In this document: one piece after another, positions 45,199 to 53,418 of the stretch
Layout of the letters: every line of letters begins with the position of its first letter
Numbering within the stretch: the stretch's first letter is position 1
Assembly: GCA_030584005.1 (NCBI GenBank)
Contig: CP129486.1
Span: forward strand, 2,105,933 to 2,169,932
Origin: Bdellovibrionota bacterium
GTDB taxonomy: Bacteria; Bdellovibrionota_C; UBA2361; JAFLCA01
Length of the DNA stretch: 64,000 nucleotides
Direction of reading: 5' to 3'
Notes under the pieces: generated by a model
Databases searched by the model: none
What the model was told of the DNA's origin: nothing
Seen by the model: the letters and a program-made list of their open reading frames with translations, nothing else
Translations under genes and position numbers: made by a program

Positions 45199-46266
45199 AT
45201 GAACGAGCCACCCCTTCAGCCATACTTTGCTTCGGCCAGCGACCCTATACTTGTGCTGAATCGGTCCGGGTCCGTCTGTTGGGGCCAATCCGCAGCGCAG
45301 CAGCTCTTTCGCGGCACTCCCTTACTCGGCACCTCGGTGCAGGATCTGTTGCCCACCAGTGATGCACAACGAATTCTCGACACGGTGCACCGTGCGAGTT
45401 TTGACCTATCTCAGCCGCTTGGTCCCCTGGCTTTAAAACTGTCGGCCTCGGTGCTGGAACTCGCCGATGGGACATTAGACGGCGGCGCGCTTTTCATCCT
45501 GCTGCAGGGAGTGGCCGCAGAGGGCTCTGCACTTTCTCGGGAGCATGATTTCCTGTCCACGATAGCTCATGATCTGAAAAACCCGATTGGTGCGATATTT
45601 GGATATGCGGACGCGCTTCTCGATACGCCCCTTGGTGCGGGACTCAACCCGAAGCAGTTGGAAATCGTGCAGCGTATTCGCTCGACTACCAGCCGTTCCT
45701 TAGAAATGGTGCGCAACTATCAGTACCTGGCCCAACTCGACTCTCCGTTGCTCTTTCAAACAGCCACCGTGACCGATGCAAATGCAGTGGTGGACGCGGT
45801 GATTCAGCATTCGTGGCGGCCGGCCCATGATGTCCAGCTCAAGGTGCTCCTCTATTCCAACCCGCTTCTGATCCGTGCAGAGCGCGCCCATCTTGAACGT
45901 ATTTTTAGCAATTTATTGCATAATGCCATCAAGTTTACTCCGCCTAAGGGGGAGATTACGGTGCGATCGGAACAGGTCGACAAGGTCGCCCTGTTCGAAT
46001 TCTTCAACTCCGGATCATTCATCCCTCAAGACGAGCGTGCGGCTGTTTTCCACCGCTTTCGCCAGGGCGGCGCAGGGAGAGCCCGCGGCGGCACCGGTTT
46101 GGGGCTCTTTATAGTGGCATCGCTGGTCAAGAATCTAGGCGGCGAAGTATCGATAGAAAGCTCCCGTGAACGGGGGTACCTCCTTCATTGTCAAGCTTCC
46201 GCGTGTGGTGAGCACCTAGTCCCGACTTTACTCGTCCTATCGCTCCTGGACTCAGCGCGGGCATGA
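45199..46266 (+). CDS. Cytoplasmic sensor histidine kinase, C-terminus shifted out of frame
   Basis: 355 residues as read, from the ATG at 45199. A PAS-like domain (SASDPILVLNRSGSVCWGQSA) comes first. The phospho-His is in FLSTIAHDLKNPIGAIFGYADAL. The ATPase shows NLLHNAIKFTPPKG (N box), FHRFRQGGAG (F) and GGTGLGLFIVASLVKNLGG (G2). After ESSRERG the frame turns into YLLHCQASACGEHL. Removing one G from the five at 46175-46180 restores GTSFIVKLPRVVST and a stop at 46219, the expected final ATPase strands. So either an assembly error or a recent indel is present. No response regulator is adjacent. Confidence 0.85.
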   Translation: MNEPPLQPYFASASDPILVLNRSGSVCWGQSAAQQLFRGTPLLGTSVQDLLPTSDAQRILDTVHRASFDLSQPLGPLALKLSASVLELADGTLDGGALFILLQGVAAEGSALSREHDFLSTIAHDLKNPIGAIFGYADALLDTPLGAGLNPKQLEIVQRIRSTTSRSLEMVRNYQYLAQLDSPLLFQTATVTDANAVVDAVIQHSWRPAHDVQLKVLLYSNPLLIRAERAHLERIFSNLLHNAIKFTPPKGEITVRSEQVDKVALFEFFNSGSFIPQDERAAVFHRFRQGGAGRARGGTGLGLFIVASLVKNLGGEVSIESSRERGYLLHCQASACGEHLVPTLLVLSLLDSARA

Positions 46267-46480
46267 CAGCCGCACTCCAGCCTGTCCCCTTCCCGCACCT
46301 GCGGATGCCGCTCAAACCGTCAAAAAAACGCCCGAAGTTCGTACGGTTATAATCGGTGTGTAACATACACATCGACGCTCTCCATAACACTTTGTAGTTG
46401 CCTTGAGCGCTGGGCCGTGGGGTCTGCTCGTTCGTCACCCTGCGGCGCTGCGTTGAGCTTGTATTTATTTGGATCACTTC

Positions 46481-47305
46481 ATGAAACTCGGATCATTTAC
46501 CCGCTCTCTCCCCACCGTATGTCGCGCAGCTATCGCCGTTGCAGTTGCCCTGCTATTTTTGACTGCCCTGCCGTCTGATGCATTGTCCAACGACCATCTT
46601 GCCAAGAAAGTGGGACAGCACAGCCGGAAGATTAAGCGAATTGATAAAACAGTGCGCCGAATAGAATTGGATGTGGCCGCACAGGGAAGCGCGCTCAACA
46701 CCCTGAGTCAGCTTGCCCAAGATACCAGCGATCAAGTGACCAACATTTACAACCAGATATCGGGCGGCACAGGAGAGCCCGGTGTGAACGGCGTGAATGG
46801 CTTCCATTGCTATGATCTGAACCAGAATCATCAAGCCGATCCCGGCGAAGACCTCAATGCTGACGGCCAGGTGAATGTGACCGACTGCCAAGGCGCTGAG
46901 GGAGCCACGGGCCCCGCAGGACCGCAGGGTGAAACTGGCAGCCAAGGACCCGCAGGACCGGCCGGAGCACAGGGACCGGCAGGTGCTACTGGAGCACAAG
47001 GCCCCCAAGGTGCAACGGGCCCCCAAGGCCCCGCCGGTCCGCAGGGAGCTCAGGGCGCCACTGGACCACAGGGAGCTCAGGGACCCCAAGGACCACAGGG
47101 GCCGCAAGGACCAGCCGGACCAGTGGCCCAGGGCAGTATGTGCGGCTATGCCATTGATTGCGTCGGCTGCGGCCCCGATGCCGAGTACGCCTGCATCGGT
47201 TTAAGCCCTAAGAACTCCTGCCCTTCCGGCTATAGCCGTATCGTGCTCTACCGCATCACCCTCGCTGGCACCTCTTATGACCACATTACCTGTATGAAAA
47301 ACTGA
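46481..47305 (+). CDS. Secreted collagen-like protein 1
   Basis: 274 residues from the ATG at 46481. It has a signal peptide ([21 protein letters not shown]), then a coiled coil ([34 protein letters not shown]) probably for trimerisation. A Ca-type loop [27 protein letters not shown] follows. About 25 Gly-X-Y triplets rich in GPQ, GPA and GAT come next (about 135-210). A Cys-containing C-terminal domain of 60 residues closes it ([18 protein letters not shown]). The Gly-X-Y block predicts a collagen triple helix at the cell surface. It is followed by a palindromic repeat and then a paralogue. Confidence 0.88.
   Translation: MKLGSFTRSLPTVCRAAIAVAVALLFLTALPSDALSNDHLAKKVGQHSRKIKRIDKTVRRIELDVAAQGSALNTLSQLAQDTSDQVTNIYNQISGGTGEPGVNGVNGFHCYDLNQNHQADPGEDLNADGQVNVTDCQGAEGATGPAGPQGETGSQGPAGPAGAQGPAGATGAQGPQGATGPQGPAGPQGAQGATGPQGAQGPQGPQGPQGPAGPVAQGSMCGYAIDCVGCGPDAEYACIGLSPKNSCPSGYSRIVLYRITLAGTSYDHITCMKN
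46861..47112 (+). repeat. 252-bp block identical to 47901-48152 (first copy)
   Basis: The segment from TGACGGCCAGGTGAATGTGA to GCCGCAAGGACC is identical base for base to the block 1040 bp downstream. It covers the end of the Ca-type loop and the whole Gly-X-Y region of collagen-like gene 1. The flanks on both sides diverge. Confidence 0.95.
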
Positions 47306-47352
47306 TTCTCTCCGAGAAGCGCGGTCGGAGTTCTCCATAGCCTGATAATCCC

Positions 47353-47388
47353 CTAGGGATACACTGAACTTATTCAGCGTATCCCTAG
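47353..47388. repeat. Modular palindromic repeat, copy 3 (module C only)
   Basis: CTAGGGATACACTGAA (47353-47368), loop CTTA, TTCAGCGTATCCCTAG (47373-47388): a 16-bp stem with one mismatch, lying between the two collagen-like genes. It has the same sequence as the right end of copies at 25.8 and 39.6 kb, but without modules A and B. It may serve as a terminator of the first gene. Confidence 0.85.
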
Positions 47389-47520
47389 AAGGGGCCTCCG
47401 TTGTCACTGTGCAACATTCACAGCGAACCTCCCCATAACGATCGTTAGTGAGTTGCATTTGGATGGGTGAGAAAGGATTTCGGCCTCTTTTTGCCCGCGG
47501 TTATTAGTTTGGGGGTTTTC

Positions 47521-48408
47521 ATGGATCAAGAAACGTCCGTCAGTCGTGCGCGCCTGCTCTTTCGTTCAACTACAGCCTGTCTATTAGCCCTGGTGGTCTT
47601 AGGCACTGCGCCCGGTCCAGCGATGGCCAATGACGCACTAACCAAGAAAGTCAGTCAACAGGGTCGGAAAATCAAAAAGATCGACAAGTCGGTCAAAACC
47701 CTGCAGATAGACGTTGCCGCTCAGGGCAGCGCACTGAATACCCTCACCGAGCTTGCCCAAGACACCAGCAATCAGGTGACCAACATTTACAACCAGATAT
47801 CCGGTGGAACCGGGGAGCCCGGTGCAAACGGCGTGAACGGCTTCCATTGCTATGATCTGAACCAGAATCATCAACCCGATCCCAGCGAGGACCTCAATGG
47901 TGACGGCCAGGTGAATGTGACCGACTGCCAAGGCGCTGAGGGAGCCACGGGCCCCGCAGGACCGCAGGGTGAAACTGGCAGCCAAGGACCCGCAGGACCG
48001 GCCGGAGCACAGGGACCGGCAGGTGCTACTGGAGCACAAGGCCCCCAAGGTGCAACGGGCCCCCAAGGCCCCGCCGGTCCGCAGGGAGCTCAGGGCGCCA
48101 CTGGACCACAGGGAGCTCAGGGACCCCAAGGACCACAGGGGCCGCAAGGACCTCCGGGACCTGATGTTGGCTCAGTATTTATGAGCGGCGAGGCCTACAT
48201 CCCGATGGGTGATGGCAATGTGCATGTGATCAACACAGATGCAGGAGTGAATGCCAAGTTCTGTGCCCTAGGTTACGTGGAGATCTCCGGTTCTGGAGAT
48301 TGCGTCTGCAGCGTGTTCAGAAGCAGCTCCTCAGGAATCTGGTACCCCGAAGCCTTCCGCTGGGGTAACGGTTGTGCCGCAAGATGCCGTCTGCAATGTT
48401 TCGACTGA
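47521..48408 (+). CDS. Secreted collagen-like protein 2
   Basis: 295 residues from the ATG at 47521, with GGGGG just upstream. It has the same plan as its neighbour: signal peptide ([18 protein letters not shown]), coiled coil ([28 protein letters not shown]), the loop [27 protein letters not shown], the identical Gly-X-Y block, then a different 75-residue C-terminal domain ([32 protein letters not shown]). The unrelated C-terminal domains suggest different binding partners on a common stalk. The two genes arose by tandem duplication. Confidence 0.88.
   Translation: MDQETSVSRARLLFRSTTACLLALVVLGTAPGPAMANDALTKKVSQQGRKIKKIDKSVKTLQIDVAAQGSALNTLTELAQDTSNQVTNIYNQISGGTGEPGANGVNGFHCYDLNQNHQPDPSEDLNGDGQVNVTDCQGAEGATGPAGPQGETGSQGPAGPAGAQGPAGATGAQGPQGATGPQGPAGPQGAQGATGPQGAQGPQGPQGPQGPPGPDVGSVFMSGEAYIPMGDGNVHVINTDAGVNAKFCALGYVEISGSGDCVCSVFRSSSSGIWYPEAFRWGNGCAARCRLQCFD
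47901..48152 (+). repeat. 252-bp block identical to 46861-47112 (second copy)
   Basis: Second copy of the perfect direct repeat covering the Gly-X-Y region of collagen-like gene 2. Sequence on both sides has diverged between the paralogues, so the identity is limited to the collagen block and the end of the loop before it. Confidence 0.95.
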
Positions 48409-48437
48409 CGGGACTGCCGCGCTTGCAAGGAAGCGCT

Positions 48438-48469
48438 TGGAAGGGAGCCCTCGGTGGGGCTCCCTTCCA
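48438..48469 (+). terminator. Strong stem-loop after collagen-like gene 2
   Basis: TGGAAGGGAGCCC (48438-48450) and GGGCTCCCTTCCA (48457-48469) form a perfect 13-bp stem with loop TCGGTG, 30 bp after the stop codon. No T-run follows, so it is either a factor-assisted terminator or an mRNA-stabilising 3' structure. Confidence 0.6.
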
Positions 48470-48564
48470 GCATATACCTCGCCGCCTCCTCAGCCGCGTG
48501 AGAACCCCTTGTTGCTGCGACTTATAGGATACCGCGCCCATAAAGAAGCTGCTACTGAAGACCC

Positions 48565-49930
48565 ATGCACGGTCGCACTAGCAGTAACAGCATCTGGATC
48601 CTCCTGCTTGCTGCCTCCCATCTTTTCTCCCTCCTCTCGGCATCGCGGCACACCGATCTCATTTTTGCCCGTCCTACCTCCTACGAGGCTATTGCCTCCA
48701 CTTGTGCTCTCTTTTTTTGCCGCACTGACCATCCTGGCGCCCCAACTCCGCGGCGCAGTAACCGGAATGCTCCTCAGCTATCTCACGATGACCTGGCTTT
48801 CTATGCCCAGCGTGCCAAACCATCAGGTGCTGCTTAGTCTAATCGACCTTCTCCTTTTGCTCGACTTGGCTCGAAGATCGGAGCATTTTCCTTCCTCCCA
48901 TACCGTTGCAACAACGCGCGCATTGATAGTTGTCATCTACTTCTTTGCTGCGCTGGCCAAAATGAACAGCGAGTTTCTCGGGCCCCTTTCTTGTGCCGAT
49001 ATATTCACACAACACATCGGGGCATTCTTCCGGGTCCTAAGCGGCAAGAGTCCCCTTGACTCCGTCCCGTCGAACGTCATCCGCTGGGGTGCGCTTGTAA
49101 TAGAATTCCTCCTTCTGCCCCTGCTGATATTTCGACGGACTCGCTCAGTAGGGGTGCTGCTTGCTATGCTCTTTCACTTGGGCCTGGCCATCGACCCCGT
49201 CAAACGCTTCTTCAACTTTTCGGCGGTAATGTATGTGGGCTTATTGACCTTCCTGCTCCCGCTGCGAGATGCGCTACGCCTGCCTCGACTCCTCGTTGCA
49301 TCAGCTAAAGCGGGGTCACTGTTATTTCTCTTTGCTGCGCTGTGCCTGTCCTACGATGCCGAACTCTCCACAGCCTCATTACTGGGGCGCTTCGCCTTGG
49401 GAGCGATGCTATGGCTGTTGAGTTTTGTGCCGATCTCCCTGTTTCTGTTGAGTCGGAATTGGCGCGCGCCGCCAGAAAGCAGCCTATCCGGAGCATCGGC
49501 TCCCTACCTTGCAGTACTCCTCGTGGCGCTCCTCAATGGTCTCGCCCCCTACTTGGGACTTAAGACCGGATCAAGCTTCACCATGTACAGTAATTTGCGA
49601 ATCGACGCGCAGAGCAGCAATCACTTGATCATTCCCAGAAGCCTTAATCTCCTCGGACTGATGGAAGAACCGGTCACTATAGTTGGCTCAAGCAATGAAG
49701 CGCTCCGTGCCGCGATACAGAGTGAAGGAAGCCTCAGAGTCTATCCATTTGAACTCTACCGACTTCTCTTAGAGCACCCGAACGACTACGTGGAATATGA
49801 GAATCAATTGGGAGAGCAAAGGCGGGCAGGCCGCGGCTCCCCTCTTCCTCCAGCACCGCCCTTTTTGTGGCTACGCTGGTGGATTGTGTTCCATCCGCTG
49901 CACGAAAGGGCACCCCGCTGTATATGGTAA
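48565..49930 (+). CDS. HTTM / vitamin K gamma-carboxylase-like membrane protein, broken by one homopolymer indel
   Basis: Read with one frame correction, a protein of about 454 residues. It begins MHGRTSSNSIWILLLAASHL and continues HTDLIFARPTSYEAIASTCALFF in one frame, then AALTILAPQLRGAVTGML in another. The seven T's at 48712-48718 should be six. Eight or more membrane helices follow, with VVIYFFAALAKMNSEFLG and the C-terminal SFTMYSNLRIDAQSSNHL. This K(x)N / MFSNLR-type pattern is that of the HTTM family related to vitamin K-dependent gamma-carboxylase. Bacterial roles are mostly unknown. Without correction the longest intact frame begins unnaturally inside the preceding gene at 48374. Confidence 0.75.
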
Positions 49931-49993
49931 TTGCTACTATGGCTGCGAACTCCTAGGCAGCGGTCCGCTGGACTCTGATTGGTTTGGGCTGCC

Positions 49994-50404
49994 CTACTCG
50001 ATGATATTAAAGAAGTACATCGCTAGCTCGGCACGGCCTTCCACTTTTATCTTATCAGACAGCATGCCGATCTGAGGGTTGAGCTCTCCGTCAAGGATAC
50101 GCCTAAGGCTATTCTCGGTTAGTTTAATTGTGCAATCAACCTCAGCGCCCTGGACGCCCCATGGAAACTCAAATTGCTTCCTCTTATCAGAGATCTCTAT
50201 ACGGATATTCCCGGCAAGGTGCCCCCGCAGCCTAGGCTCCGCAGCGGCGCCTTCGGCCAGGAGCTGCCCCATCAACTCTTCCAATGGCGCCGAGCTATTA
50301 ATCCCGCGCCGCGGTGGACGCGCCTCTTCTCCACGCTCTTCACGACTGCTTTCCTCTTCATTCTCAACCACGCTGTTTCTCCCAGGATTGACAGACACCA
50401 CCAT
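49994..50404 (-). CDS. SCP2-like sterol/lipid-binding domain protein
   Basis: 136 residues at the ATG 50404; in-frame starts at 50500 and 50527 would add a leader without recognisable features, so the start is uncertain. The first 40 residues are charged and disordered (ENEEESSREERGEEARPP). The rest matches the SCP2 fold: VDCTIKLTENSLRRILDGELNPQIGMLSDKIKVEGRAELAMYFF, with the typical strand-helix-G-L-P-strand ending. It is probably a cytoplasmic carrier of a lipid or acyl-CoA. It is divergent from coaE and convergent with the HTTM gene. Confidence 0.65.
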   Translation of the reverse strand: MVVSVNPGRNSVVENEEESSREERGEEARPPRRGINSSAPLEELMGQLLAEGAAAEPRLRGHLAGNIRIEISDKRKQFEFPWGVQGAEVDCTIKLTENSLRRILDGELNPQIGMLSDKIKVEGRAELAMYFFNIIE

Positions 50405-50559
50405 CCGTTCATGTGAGGTGCTTTTGTACCATACATTTCGTTGGCTTTGAACCTGTCCCCCAAGCCCCCTATGTTTACCGACTAATGCCCCGCAAGACAT
50501 ATTGGGCTTAGGACGAAGATGGTGCACAATTCACGGTGACTACAGCCTTATGTGAATAC

Positions 50560-51183
50560 ATGTCTACACCGATCGTCGTCGGCCTTACGGGAACCATTGG
50601 CTCAGGCAAGAGCACCGTCGCCCGCATGCTCGAATCAGAAGGAGCCTACCTGATAGACGCTGACCTGCTAGCACGCGAGGTGGTGGCTCCTAAGAGTGCC
50701 GGGCTGGCCGAGGTAATAGCGACGTTTGGCCCGCAGTACCTTAGCAGCGATGGAACACTGGATCGAAAGAAGTTAGGCCAAGTGGTGTTCGGCGATCCTG
50801 GTATGCGCAAGAAACTCGAGACCATCTTACACCCGCGCATTCGCTCCCTCTTCAAGTCGAAGTTGGAGGCAGTACCCGCGGGGACACGAATCGTCGTATA
50901 TGTGGTCCCGCTCCTTTTTGAGTCAGATTTGGATTATCGAGAACTTTCGGCCATTGTAGTGGTTGCGGCAAGCAGGGAGCAGTGCATATCGCGCATAGTC
51001 CAGCGAGATCAATGTACTGCGGAGCTCGCCGCACAAAAGTTAGATAGCCAGATCGGCATTGAACAGAAGACTGAACATGCAGATTTTGTGATTGATAATA
51101 GTCGCTCACTTGCCGAAACTCGTGCGGCGGCGCAGAAGGTATACACACAGCTGATGAAACTTTGGGAAATGCGAGCACGATAA
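50560..51183 (+). CDS. coaE: Dephospho-CoA kinase
   Basis: 207 residues from the ATG at 50560. It catalyses the last step of CoA synthesis, 3'-phosphorylation of dephospho-CoA. VGLTGTIGSGKSTVARMLESEGAYLIDAD contains the P loop and the substrate Asp. LHPRIRSLF and VVYVVPLLFESDLDY are family motifs, as is SREQCISRIVQRDQCT in the lid. An upstream in-frame GTG at 50536 is possible. The next gene starts 2 bp after its stop, indicating cotranscription with an unrelated membrane protein. Confidence 0.93.
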   Translation: MSTPIVVGLTGTIGSGKSTVARMLESEGAYLIDADLLAREVVAPKSAGLAEVIATFGPQYLSSDGTLDRKKLGQVVFGDPGMRKKLETILHPRIRSLFKSKLEAVPAGTRIVVYVVPLLFESDLDYRELSAIVVVAASREQCISRIVQRDQCTAELAAQKLDSQIGIEQKTEHADFVIDNSRSLAETRAAAQKVYTQLMKLWEMRAR

Positions 51184-51185
51184 GC

Positions 51186-52754
51186 ATGCAGCGGATTGTT
51201 TTCTTCGCTTCACATCTGGTGCTGCTCTGGGCGCTCCTTGCATTGCCATTCTTCTTTGGTGCCGTGCATCCGATGTCATATCTGAGTTTCTCATGCGCGG
51301 TCGGAGTCACTACGCTGCTGGTCGCCTGGACCTTCCGCCGTACGGATCAGGATCAAGCGCGGGGCTACTTTTCTCATTTCACCGGAATCGTACTGGCGAT
51401 GCTACTCGCCTGGCTGGCGACGATCTTGGTTCAGATCTTCGTCTATCAGCTCTTTAAGGAACCGCATCCTGTGCTAGGCGCCGTCTCGCCGTGGGTCAAC
51501 CTGAGTGGAGCGTCTGACGGCATTATTCTAGTAATGGCATTTTTAGGGCTTTTTGCGATTACGCGATTATTGCTCGCACAGCACCCCGCAGGTGTCGCAT
51601 TCATTGAGAATGTGGTTATAGCTGCCGGCGGAATAGTGACATTTGTCGCTCTCGGTCACTGGTTCTATGACTCAGGAAGCCTCTTCGGAGTATTCGCTCC
51701 CGATAACATCTTTGTCTCGCACCGTGCCCGCTGGCCCTTTGTAAATGCAAACTCGTTGGGTCATTTTCTACTGATCCCCCTCTTCCTTACCGTGTATCGC
51801 CTGCGGGAGCAGGCGGTTTCCTGGCGTGAGGGTATCCGACTGCCTGAGCGGCTTGGAAGACGGGAGGTGAAACAAATTCTCCTGCACCGCTCATCGAGGA
51901 AGATTGTCCCGCAGATGAGCGTGCTGGCGGTCCTATTGATTGCCATGCTGATTGCCATTGCCGGAACTCTCTCGCGCGGAAGCTGGCTTGGGCTCGCGGT
52001 CGGCGGCGCCGTCCTGTACCTGCTGCACCTTCGCGTCCATGTACCATCACTTGCCGTACCGGAGCTGCCGCCTGCCCGCCGCCGCCGCGGTCGTCCTCTC
52101 GTGGCGTTGACCGAGAGGTTAAGTGAGGGCATCCCCTGGTTCTTCTCACGTTTGGTCCCTCCTCTCATCATCTGTTTGGCGTTGTTATTCTTTCTTGCGG
52201 GTAGAGGGCTCGATCTCGTAGAGAGTCGGATTGAGTACTCACTGCTTGCCTCTAAGGATGATCTGCGCTGGATTCTCTACCGAGACTCCTGGCGCATGTT
52301 CGGCGATACTCCCTTCTTTGGCGTAGGCTTCAATAACTGGCTTGAGCTCTATAGCCGCTACGCCTCGCCAGCTCTGGCCGGGTTGAATCCCGAGTTCCTG
52401 CACTCAGATCCGCTTCAGCTTATCGTTGAAATGGGAATAGTGGGGGCGCTCCCCCTGCTGGTCCTGTTCGTCGTACTTGGTCGCGCTCTGTTGGGGTTAC
52501 GGGGGCAGGATCAGGGGTCGCGGAGGGCACGATTTCTCCTCTGTGCGCTCCTAGCCGTCGTAACTGCCTCATTGCTCGATTTCCCATTCCGGATCCCGGC
52601 CATAACTATGCAGTTTTCTGTGATACTGGCATTAACTACGTTCTATTTGGACCAGCTATCTAGCTCGGCCGTCCGATCAAAACTAAGTATTCCTGGAAAT
52701 ACTGACGATAATTCCGGAGTCGAAAGCGACACAGCTGTAATCTTAAGTTCCTGA
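51186..52754 (+). CDS. O-antigen ligase / polymerase-like membrane protein (second)
   Basis: 522 residues from the ATG at 51186, 2 bp after coaE. It has about 11 hydrophobic helices. Family marks are WPFVNANSLGHFLLIPLFL, GTLSRGSWLGLAVGGAVLY (RG.WL) and GFNNWLELYSRYASP..PEFLHSDPLQLIVEMGIVGALPLL (H..PLQ...E.G..G), the O-antigen ligase superfamily pattern. A 70-residue basic cytoplasmic loop (PARRRRGRPLVAL) splits the protein. It is followed by a small secreted protein and a WecA-like transferase, supporting a polysaccharide locus. Confidence 0.8.
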   Translation: MQRIVFFASHLVLLWALLALPFFFGAVHPMSYLSFSCAVGVTTLLVAWTFRRTDQDQARGYFSHFTGIVLAMLLAWLATILVQIFVYQLFKEPHPVLGAVSPWVNLSGASDGIILVMAFLGLFAITRLLLAQHPAGVAFIENVVIAAGGIVTFVALGHWFYDSGSLFGVFAPDNIFVSHRARWPFVNANSLGHFLLIPLFLTVYRLREQAVSWREGIRLPERLGRREVKQILLHRSSRKIVPQMSVLAVLLIAMLIAIAGTLSRGSWLGLAVGGAVLYLLHLRVHVPSLAVPELPPARRRRGRPLVALTERLSEGIPWFFSRLVPPLIICLALLFFLAGRGLDLVESRIEYSLLASKDDLRWILYRDSWRMFGDTPFFGVGFNNWLELYSRYASPALAGLNPEFLHSDPLQLIVEMGIVGALPLLVLFVVLGRALLGLRGQDQGSRRARFLLCALLAVVTASLLDFPFRIPAITMQFSVILALTTFYLDQLSSSAVRSKLSIPGNTDDNSGVESDTAVILSS

Positions 52755-52813
52755 GGTGTACTTTCACACCCTGATTCTATTCCCCAGGGCAAACTAGGAC
52801 GGGCGGAGCGTAA

Positions 52814-53308
52814 ATGAGATTAGGAACGACTACCATACTCCTGCTGCTCGCTATCCCCTCTATCGCTTTGAGCGATGAGATCTCGATTCGTGACACCTCG
52901 GGAACCGTACGTTCGGTGGCTGAGGTTGCAGACGGGGGAAATGTCGAGTTCACACTCACCGACGCCCATGGTAAACCGGCCGATGGTGTTGCGGTGACCC
53001 TCACCGACGAATCCGGCGATAGCGATGACGAGATCGCCGTGGGCGGCTTGGTTCTCTTCGAAGGACTCTCCCCGGGGATTTACACAGTTTCCACGACAGC
53101 CCCTGGTATTACCTTTACTAACATTGCTATCTCCTCTACCGCACTTGTGGCAGGCGGCACACTTGGCGCTGGCGCAGCAGCCAGCGGAGCTGGACTCAGT
53201 GCAGGGGCCATCGGCGTCGGTGGAGCAGTAGTCGCCGCCGGAGCGGCCGGGGCTATTGCAGTCTCTGACGATGACTCGGACGATCCAGCGCTCTCACCAT
53301 CCTCTTAG
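52814..53308 (+). CDS. Small exported protein with SpaA/prealbumin-like beta domain and Gly/Ala-rich helix
   Basis: 164 residues. A signal peptide (TTILLLLAIPSIALS) precedes an Ig/prealbumin-like domain (VEFTLTDAHGKPADGVAVTLTDESGD; LVLFEGLSPGIYTVSTTAPG), like SpaA-type or carboxypeptidase-regulatory repeats. A long Gly/Ala-rich hydrophobic stretch follows (AGGTLGAGAAASGAGLSAGAIGV...) and then an acidic end (DDDSDDPALSPSS). The hydrophobic stretch may insert in a membrane. It lies between two polysaccharide-type genes on the same strand. Function is not known. Confidence 0.65.
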   Translation: MRLGTTTILLLLAIPSIALSDEISIRDTSGTVRSVAEVADGGNVEFTLTDAHGKPADGVAVTLTDESGDSDDEIAVGGLVLFEGLSPGIYTVSTTAPGITFTNIAISSTALVAGGTLGAGAAASGAGLSAGAIGVGGAVVAAGAAGAIAVSDDDSDDPALSPSS

Positions 53309-53418
53309 CTATACCGAATCTCCCGGTAGAGTTTTTGTCCTGGCGTTGAGCAGCGCTACGGTGGGATAAGGTAGGAATGACGGTGGTGACACTGAGGTAG
53401 CCACTGGGCTGTTGCTGT

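Noticed and set aside
46553..48147. Long minus-strand frames (184 and 169 codons) opposite the collagen-like genes
   Set aside because: They are the complement of Gly-X-Y coding DNA, which gives repetitive Ser/Leu/Cys text with no start signals; the plus-strand genes have signal peptides and ribosome sites.
46861..48152. CRISPR-like or tandem repeat array
   Set aside because: The short periodicity is the 9-base Gly-X-Y coding pattern of collagen-like proteins, in frame, with no spacers.
48374..48564. Extended start of the HTTM gene inside the collagen-like gene 2 end
   Set aside because: The leader is not family-like, while an ATG at 48565 in another frame joins the main frame after a one-base correction at a T7 tract.
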